From Bacteroidales bacterium (GTDB taxonomy: Bacteria > Bacteroidota > Bacteroidia > Bacteroidales > WCHB1-69): a DNA stretch of 10,482 nt. The position numbers were made by a program, and so were the translations under genes. The notes beneath the pieces are model-generated. The model saw only the letters and a program-made list of their open reading frames with translations. It made no database searches and was not told where the DNA came from. Of the stretch, positions 7,659 to 10,482 are shown in pieces. The stretch is from assembly GCA_031264975.1 (NCBI GenBank), contig JAISDH010000359.1, positions 1 through 10,482 of the forward strand, in the 5' to 3' direction. The first letter of the stretch is position 1. Every line of letters begins with the position of its first letter.

Positions 7659-7762
7659 GAAAAGAGCGAAGGGGCGAAGGCAGGAAAGGGCGAAAGGGCG
7701 AAGGGATGAAAGGACGAAGGCATGAAGGGGATGAAAGGGCGAAAGGAGAGAGGGGGAAAGGG
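7659..7762 (+). repeat. purine-rich GGGCGAAAG-type degenerate array
   Basis: About 100 nt in which the plus strand is almost all A and G. It is made of degenerate words such as GGGCGAAAG, GGACGAAGG, GGGATGAAAG and GGCATGAAG, and it is framed by two GCAAC-type repeats. Related short pieces occur at about 5853-5869 and 6049-6075 in the other intergenic tract. Read on the minus strand it gives long open frames rich in Pro, Phe and Ser with obvious low complexity; I regard these as spurious. Confidence 0.7.
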
Positions 7763-7807
7763 GCAACACGCAACAGGCAACACGCAACAGGCAGGCAAGC
7801 CATGAGG
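7763..7807 (+). repeat. GCAAC-type short-word repeat, copy d
   Basis: GCAACACGCAACAGGCAAC words end in GCAGGCAAGCCATGAGG. Bases 7784-7802 are the exact reverse complement of window bases 1-19. The ending GCAAGCCATGAG is also identical to that of the copy at 5868-5912. Confidence 0.75.
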
Positions 7808-7884
7808 AAAAAGGGACAAAAAGAAGAAAAGGAAGATAGCAACAAGTAAGTACGACACGAAGAACAAATAACAGGTAAATGATA

Positions 7885-7964
7885 AGCGCTCAGATGACAC
7901 AGATTAAAAAGATTTGAAAAGATAATCTGCGTTTATCTTTTCAAATCTATGTTATCCGGGCGCT
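7885..7964. repeat. long inverted repeat with ATCTGTGTCATCT arms, copy 2
   Basis: The left arm AGCGCTCAGATGACACAGAT (from 7885) pairs imperfectly with the right arm ending at 7964 (ATCTATGTTATCCGGGCGCT). The differences look like accumulated substitutions. The inner AAAAAGAT and ATCTTTTC also pair. It shares its core word with the copy at 5914-5998 but has decayed further. It lies downstream of paralog 2, as copy 1 lies downstream of paralog 1, and could serve as a terminator hairpin. Confidence 0.75.
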
Positions 7965-8007
7965 AAAAAGACGTAAGGCGACAGGAAATAAACATGAATC
8001 ACCAATT

Positions 8008-8050
8008 ACTAATCATTATTTTCATTGCCTGCTGCTTGTTGCCTGCTGCC
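8008..8050 (-). repeat. paralog-like 3' end motif plus GCAAC words, inverted
   Basis: On the minus strand, GCAACAAGCAGCAGGCAA words (8026-8050) run into GAAAATAATGATTAGT (8008-8023). The 14 bases 8010-8023 are identical to the final bases of paralog 1, which encode Glu-Asn-Asn-Asp-stop. No further paralog coding sequence is attached. This may be the remnant of a third copy or simply a repeat junction. Confidence 0.4.
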
Positions 8051-8074
8051 CAATTAATCACTAACCATTAATCG

Positions 8075-9451
8075 CTAATCATTTTCCTCTTCTTCCTCTT
8101 CTTCTTCCTCTGTATTTGGTTTCAGATATTCGGTAATCAGGTCGGAGATGATGTTTTTGGGTTGTGTTTTTTCTAATAGCCACATCATTCCGGGGTCGTT
8201 GTTGATTGTTGTACATAACTCCAAAATGGAACCACAACCGGCGTCTTGAAACAGCTTGCAAATGGTTTCGTTTTGTGCTATGTCTGAATTTGCCAATCCT
8301 TGCAGGGTGTCGATGGCGAGGTATTTTCGGTCTTCGGTTTGCAGTCCGGTTAGTTTCGACAGCTTATCTCCTTCGGGGGTACCACCGTTGGTAAGTAGCA
8401 GGAAGGTACGAATCAGTACGACGCAGTCCACTACCTCGCTCAGAAAATAACCTACTTTCAAGTCGTTGGTAAAGCAGGCAATCAGCATCCGGGTTTTTGT
8501 TAGCGGGATGATTTCTTTGTGTATAAGCGCCTCCGTCAAGACGGAAATATAGAATGCAGGTATAATAAGCCCCAGCCGTTCTTTCATGCGGTCGAGCGCA
8601 TGTTGTTGGATGTAAACCGGAAACCCAAGTTTGGAAAAAGGAGAGTTTGTTTTCAAGTGCATGTCGTCCGGAGAGAGGGTAAAGTGGTGAAGACTGGGCG
8701 TGTTGTCATTTCCGTAAAAGATTACGCCTACCTGTATGCCCACATGCGTTTCTCCGTTGATATGTATTTTTCGTGTTTCCAGGGAATAGGTTCCGATAGT
8801 GATTTTTTGGTGCAACCTGAAGTCTTTACTGATGAGCGCTTCCATTTCCTTGCGACTTAAAATGGCTCCATCCGTTTGCAGTTGTAAACCTGTGTCAAGG
8901 TCTGGTATGTCGGTTTCGAGGTTGTAGGTATGGAGGTATTTTTCTCCTATGTCGTCAAAGGTCCAGCAAGCCATTGCGCATATATCGAGTATGCCTTTTT
9001 CATATTCATCCTGGCGTTCATATCTTTGGTCTGCATATTCGTTGAGCCTGTCCTTGCCGGGATAATCTACGTCGGATTTGCACGCGTGAAGTTCGAGCGG
9101 CATACCCACCAGCAGGTAATCGGCATAAGTCATCGTTTGTCCGCTTCCTTTTATTACTTCCAGCTTCATGGAAAGTTGACGCGTTTTGATGATTTTTATC
9201 AGGACTTCCATGAGCCGTTTATGGATTTTAACTCCTTCGGCGGGTACTACCTTGAGCGGCGCGCCCCGAAACATGTAGAGTATCATTTTCTCCTCCTTAG
9301 GGATATGGTGGTATAGCGATGCGTCCCCTATTTGCGCGCACAAACTCTGTAATTTATCGTGAAAAAGTTTCTTGTATTGCGCTTCCTGCTGTCTTTGTTG
9401 CTCGGCAACGTTGACATACTTTTTCTTTTTTACGTGTTTTTTCTTTGCCAT
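8075..9451 (-). CDS. uncharacterised Lys-rich/acidic-tail protein, paralog 2
   Basis: This 458-residue protein is the tandem paralog of the 6141-7511 product; I do not recognise the family. It has the same layout: a basic start (MAKKKHVKKKKYVN), a Gln-rich helix, the conserved YMFRGAPLKVV and ADYLLVGM segments, a variable middle (about 119-214), then a strongly conserved C-terminal part with TLSPDDMHLKTN, IQQHALDRMKERLGL, RTFLLLTNGGTPEGDKL and DAGCGSILEL. It ends in nine consecutive Glu residues followed by Asn-Asp. The poly-Glu run comes from GAA/GAG repeats (8084-8110), so its length may vary between strains. No signal peptide, membrane helix or known catalytic motif is evident. The start at 9451 aligns exactly with the paralog's start and sits about 20 nt downstream of its -7 box. 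Both copies have intact frames with mostly conservative replacements, which suggests both are functional. Confidence 0.85.
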   Translation of the reverse strand: MAKKKHVKKKKYVNVAEQQRQQEAQYKKLFHDKLQSLCAQIGDASLYHHIPKEEKMILYMFRGAPLKVVPAEGVKIHKRLMEVLIKIIKTRQLSMKLEVIKGSGQTMTYADYLLVGMPLELHACKSDVDYPGKDRLNEYADQRYERQDEYEKGILDICAMACWTFDDIGEKYLHTYNLETDIPDLDTGLQLQTDGAILSRKEMEALISKDFRLHQKITIGTYSLETRKIHINGETHVGIQVGVIFYGNDNTPSLHHFTLSPDDMHLKTNSPFSKLGFPVYIQQHALDRMKERLGLIIPAFYISVLTEALIHKEIIPLTKTRMLIACFTNDLKVGYFLSEVVDCVVLIRTFLLLTNGGTPEGDKLSKLTGLQTEDRKYLAIDTLQGLANSDIAQNETICKLFQDAGCGSILELCTTINNDPGMMWLLEKTQPKNIISDLITEYLKPNTEEEEEEEEEND

Positions 9452-9477
9452 AAGTATAAGTTTTAATTTATTAGACG

Positions 9478-9485
9478 CAAAGATA
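9478..9485 (-). promoter_or_regulatory. -7 box of paralog 2
   Basis: The minus strand reads TATCTTTG within the 19-nt block 9470-9488 that is identical before paralog 1. The expected transcription start is near 9471, about 20 nt before the ATG. It diverges from the DUF4386-like gene's promoter some 84 nt to the right. Confidence 0.75.
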
Positions 9486-9497
9486 ACGAAAATGTAC

Positions 9498-9514
9498 GAA
9501 AAGTATTATCCTTT
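9498..9514 (-). promoter_or_regulatory. conserved 17-nt upstream element of paralog 2
   Basis: Identical on the minus strand to 7559-7575 (AAAGGATAATACTTTTC) and at nearly the same distance from the -7 box. Similarity between the two upstream regions ends at 9514. That point marks the edge of the duplicated unit, or the edge of a region held under selection. Confidence 0.5.
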
Positions 9515-9568
9515 GGCGGTAATTTCAGCGCTGACAGGAAGGCGGCGACGAAGTCGGTAAAAAAATGT

Positions 9569-9576
9569 TACCTTTG
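9569..9576 (+). promoter_or_regulatory. -7 box for the DUF4386-like gene
   Basis: TACCTTTG matches the Bacteroidetes TAnnTTTG box. Transcription would begin near 9583, giving a leader of about 30 nt before the ATG at 9612. No clear TTTG lies 19-21 nt upstream. Confidence 0.55.
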
Positions 9577-9611
9577 CCGTCGTGAAAAATAACAAATTCT
9601 TTAATGAATAA

Positions 9612-10277
9612 ATGACAATGGAAAGTAAGAATAAAAGATTGCCGGGCGTCCTGTATTTATGTATGATACTGACAGGAATATGCGCCCAAATCATCCGTTC
9701 TAATATCCTTGTATTTGAAGACGGGGTTAATGTATTGGAAAATATTCACAGTTCATTATTTATTCTTCGTATAGCATTTATCTGCGACTTGCTAATGGCG
9801 GCGTTTTTCCTTTTGACGGCATGGGCGTTGTTCAATCGGCTTAAACGGGTAAATATGAACCTGTCGTTGCTCTTCCTCTTGCTGACGGTGGCGAGTGTTT
9901 CCGTTATAAGTATGAATATGATAAACCATATTGCGATTATAGAGGTGAACAGCGCGGGTTATCTTGGCATGAACGGGGCGGATGATACGGTGTTGGCGTC
10001 CCGTTTTTTTTCAAACCTGCATGGGTATGGTTATTTAATCTCCCAATTTTATTTTGGATTGTGGTTGGCGCCGCTTGGTATTGTCCTGTTAAAATCGAAG
10101 CTGGCGCCACGCTATTTTGGCGTTATGCTGATTGCTGCCGCGTTCGGGCATTTATTTGAAATGTTTGTGAGTTTTCTATTTCCGGGAAACGAAATACTAA
10201 CCTATCCGGGACTAATCGTAGGCATGGTAGGCGAATTTTCGTTTTGCTTTTGGCTGTTATTTAAAGGGATAAAATAA
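9612..10277 (+). CDS. DUF4386-like six-helix membrane protein
   Basis: This 221-residue hydrophobic protein resembles the DUF4386 family of bacterial membrane proteins in length, helix pattern and local sequence. The signs are the N-terminal RLPGVLYLCMILTGICAQ, then RIAFICDLLMAAFFLLTAWALF, and the C-terminal half with FGLWLAPLGIVLLKSKLAPR and FGVMLIAAAFGHLFEM. Six membrane segments are predicted by eye at about 10-30, 50-75, 83-110, 136-160, 166-190 and 196-218. No catalytic motif is visible, and the biochemical function of the family is unknown to me. The start could be Met1 (9612) or Met3 (9618). A four-codon frame (9604-9615) overlaps the first start in an ATGA arrangement. It is transcribed away from paralog 2 and appears to stand alone; a repeated hairpin element begins 4 nt after its stop codon. 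Confidence 0.75.
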   Translation: MTMESKNKRLPGVLYLCMILTGICAQIIRSNILVFEDGVNVLENIHSSLFILRIAFICDLLMAAFFLLTAWALFNRLKRVNMNLSLLFLLLTVASVSVISMNMINHIAIIEVNSAGYLGMNGADDTVLASRFFSNLHGYGYLISQFYFGLWLAPLGIVLLKSKLAPRYFGVMLIAAAFGHLFEMFVSFLFPGNEILTYPGLIVGMVGEFSFCFWLLFKGIK

Positions 10278-10281
10278 AAGG

Positions 10282-10330
10282 CTCACCCTGAGCGCGCTGT
10301 TCTTATGGGAAGCGGGGTGAGTATGTTACT
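10282..10330. repeat. 49-nt direct repeat with stem-loop, copy 1
   Basis: CTCACCC (10282-10288) pairs with GGGTGAG (10315-10321), and inside it CGCT faces AGCG, giving a two-part stem. It is 47/49 identical to 10380-10428, differing at 10306 (T for C) and 10328 (A for G). On the minus strand the stem is followed by CCTTTTATTTTAT, so it resembles an intrinsic terminator in that direction. It begins 4 nt after the DUF4386-like gene and may also protect that transcript's end. Confidence 0.85.
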
Positions 10331-10342
10331 ATAGACGTCTAT
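10331..10342. repeat. 12-bp perfect palindrome between hairpin repeats
   Basis: ATAGACGTCTAT is its own reverse complement and sits directly after the first 49-nt repeat. The half-site TAGACG recurs at 10344-10349. It could be a dimeric-regulator binding site, or chance in a short spacer. Confidence 0.4.
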
Positions 10343-10379
10343 TTAGACGAAAATAAAATAATAGTATAAAAATAAAACA

Positions 10380-10428
10380 CTCACCCTGAGCGCGCTGTTC
10401 TTACGGGAAGCGGGGTGAGTATGTTGCT
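10380..10428. repeat. 49-nt direct repeat with stem-loop, copy 2
   Basis: Second copy of the stem-loop repeat, exactly 98 bp from the first. CTCACCC at 10380-10386 pairs with GGGTGAG at 10413-10419. Similarity ends at 10428, right where the minus-strand -7 box begins, so the repeated unit corresponds to the transcribed leader and not to the promoter. Confidence 0.85.
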
Positions 10429-10429
10429 G

Positions 10430-10437
10430 CAAAGATA
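10430..10437 (-). promoter_or_regulatory. minus-strand promoter of the hairpin repeat locus
   Basis: The minus strand reads TATCTTTG (a perfect TAnnTTTG -7 box). TTTC lies exactly 20 nt further upstream, at about the position of the TTTG -33 box. This is the most complete promoter in the window. It points left, into the second hairpin repeat. Confidence 0.6.
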
Positions 10438-10482
10438 CAATCTTTTTTTGAAATACGGAAAGGTTCGGCAAAAAAATCAGGC

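Larger units (their letters stand above)
10282..10423 (-). ncRNA. candidate small hairpin RNA, minus strand
   Basis: A -7 box at 10430-10437 predicts a transcript starting near 10423 and reading left. It would run straight into a CTCACCC/GGGTGAG hairpin followed by TGTTTTATTTTTAT, then a spacer and a second hairpin followed by CCTTTTATTTTAT. The product would be about 60 nt if it stops after the first hairpin or about 140 nt after the second. No minus-strand gene lies immediately downstream; beyond it is the DUF4386-like gene in antisense. The coordinates are an upper estimate, and no known RNA family was recognised. Confidence 0.35.

Noticed and set aside
7512..7787. A 92-residue N-terminal extension of paralog 1
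   Set aside because: It would be translated from repeat sequence and across the promoter. Paralog 2 starts at the equivalent of Met 7511 and shares no such extension.
7567..7900. Several overlapping open frames with Pro/Phe/Ser- and Cys/Leu-rich peptides
   Set aside because: They are translations of the purine array and GCAAC repeats, open in several frames at once, with no protein-like composition.
10282..10320. Open frame in the 49-nt repeat reading LTLSALFLWEAG then stop
   Set aside because: There is no start codon in frame and the stretch is too short. The stem structure explains the conservation better.
10282..10428. A two-repeat CRISPR array
   Set aside because: There are only two visible copies, with a 49-nt AT-rich spacer that is longer than usual. 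The repeats overlap a terminator-like structure, and no cas genes are visible. Further repeats beyond the right edge could change this.

Overview
The window looks like a chromosomal segment of a low-GC member of the Bacteroidetes, probably order Bacteroidales. The signs are promoter -7 boxes of the TAnnTTTG type, weak ribosome binding sites, a BatE-type (Bacteroides aerotolerance) protein, and a pairing of a large TPR protein with an outer-membrane barrel. No tRNA, rRNA, CRISPR array, transposase or integrase was found.

Left part (1-5782), all on the minus strand, is an apparent three-gene envelope operon read right to left. A -7 box at 5775-5782 precedes a 1026-residue secreted TPR protein. 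Its end overlaps the start of a 598-residue outer-membrane beta-barrel protein by 17 nt, and a BatE-like protein (signal peptide, TPRs, two membrane segments, SH3-like domain) follows after 50 nt. The three probably form an envelope module with periplasmic TPR scaffolds, a barrel and an inner-membrane-anchored TPR/SH3 protein. batA-D are not in the window.

Middle part (5739-9514) holds two tandem, same-strand paralogs of 456 and 458 residues. I do not recognise the family. Each has a near-identical promoter block, a Lys-rich N-terminus, a divergent central segment, a highly conserved C-terminal third and an acidic tail. Downstream of each lies a gene-poor tract (about 400-560 nt) built from the same intergenic repeat words: GCAAC-type short repeats, a long inverted repeat with ATCTGTGTCATCT arms, purine-rich GGGCGAAAG-like arrays and GATTAGT-type repeats. 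This suggests that gene and repeat tract were duplicated together.

Right part (9515-10482) has a plus-strand gene for a six-helix DUF4386-like membrane protein, transcribed divergently from the second paralog. After it come two direct 49-nt repeats (47/49 identical) that each form a CTCACCC/GGGTGAG stem. A minus-strand promoter lies immediately beyond the second copy, and T-rich tracts follow each stem on that strand. This is a candidate small hairpin RNA locus. The window ends before its full extent can be seen.
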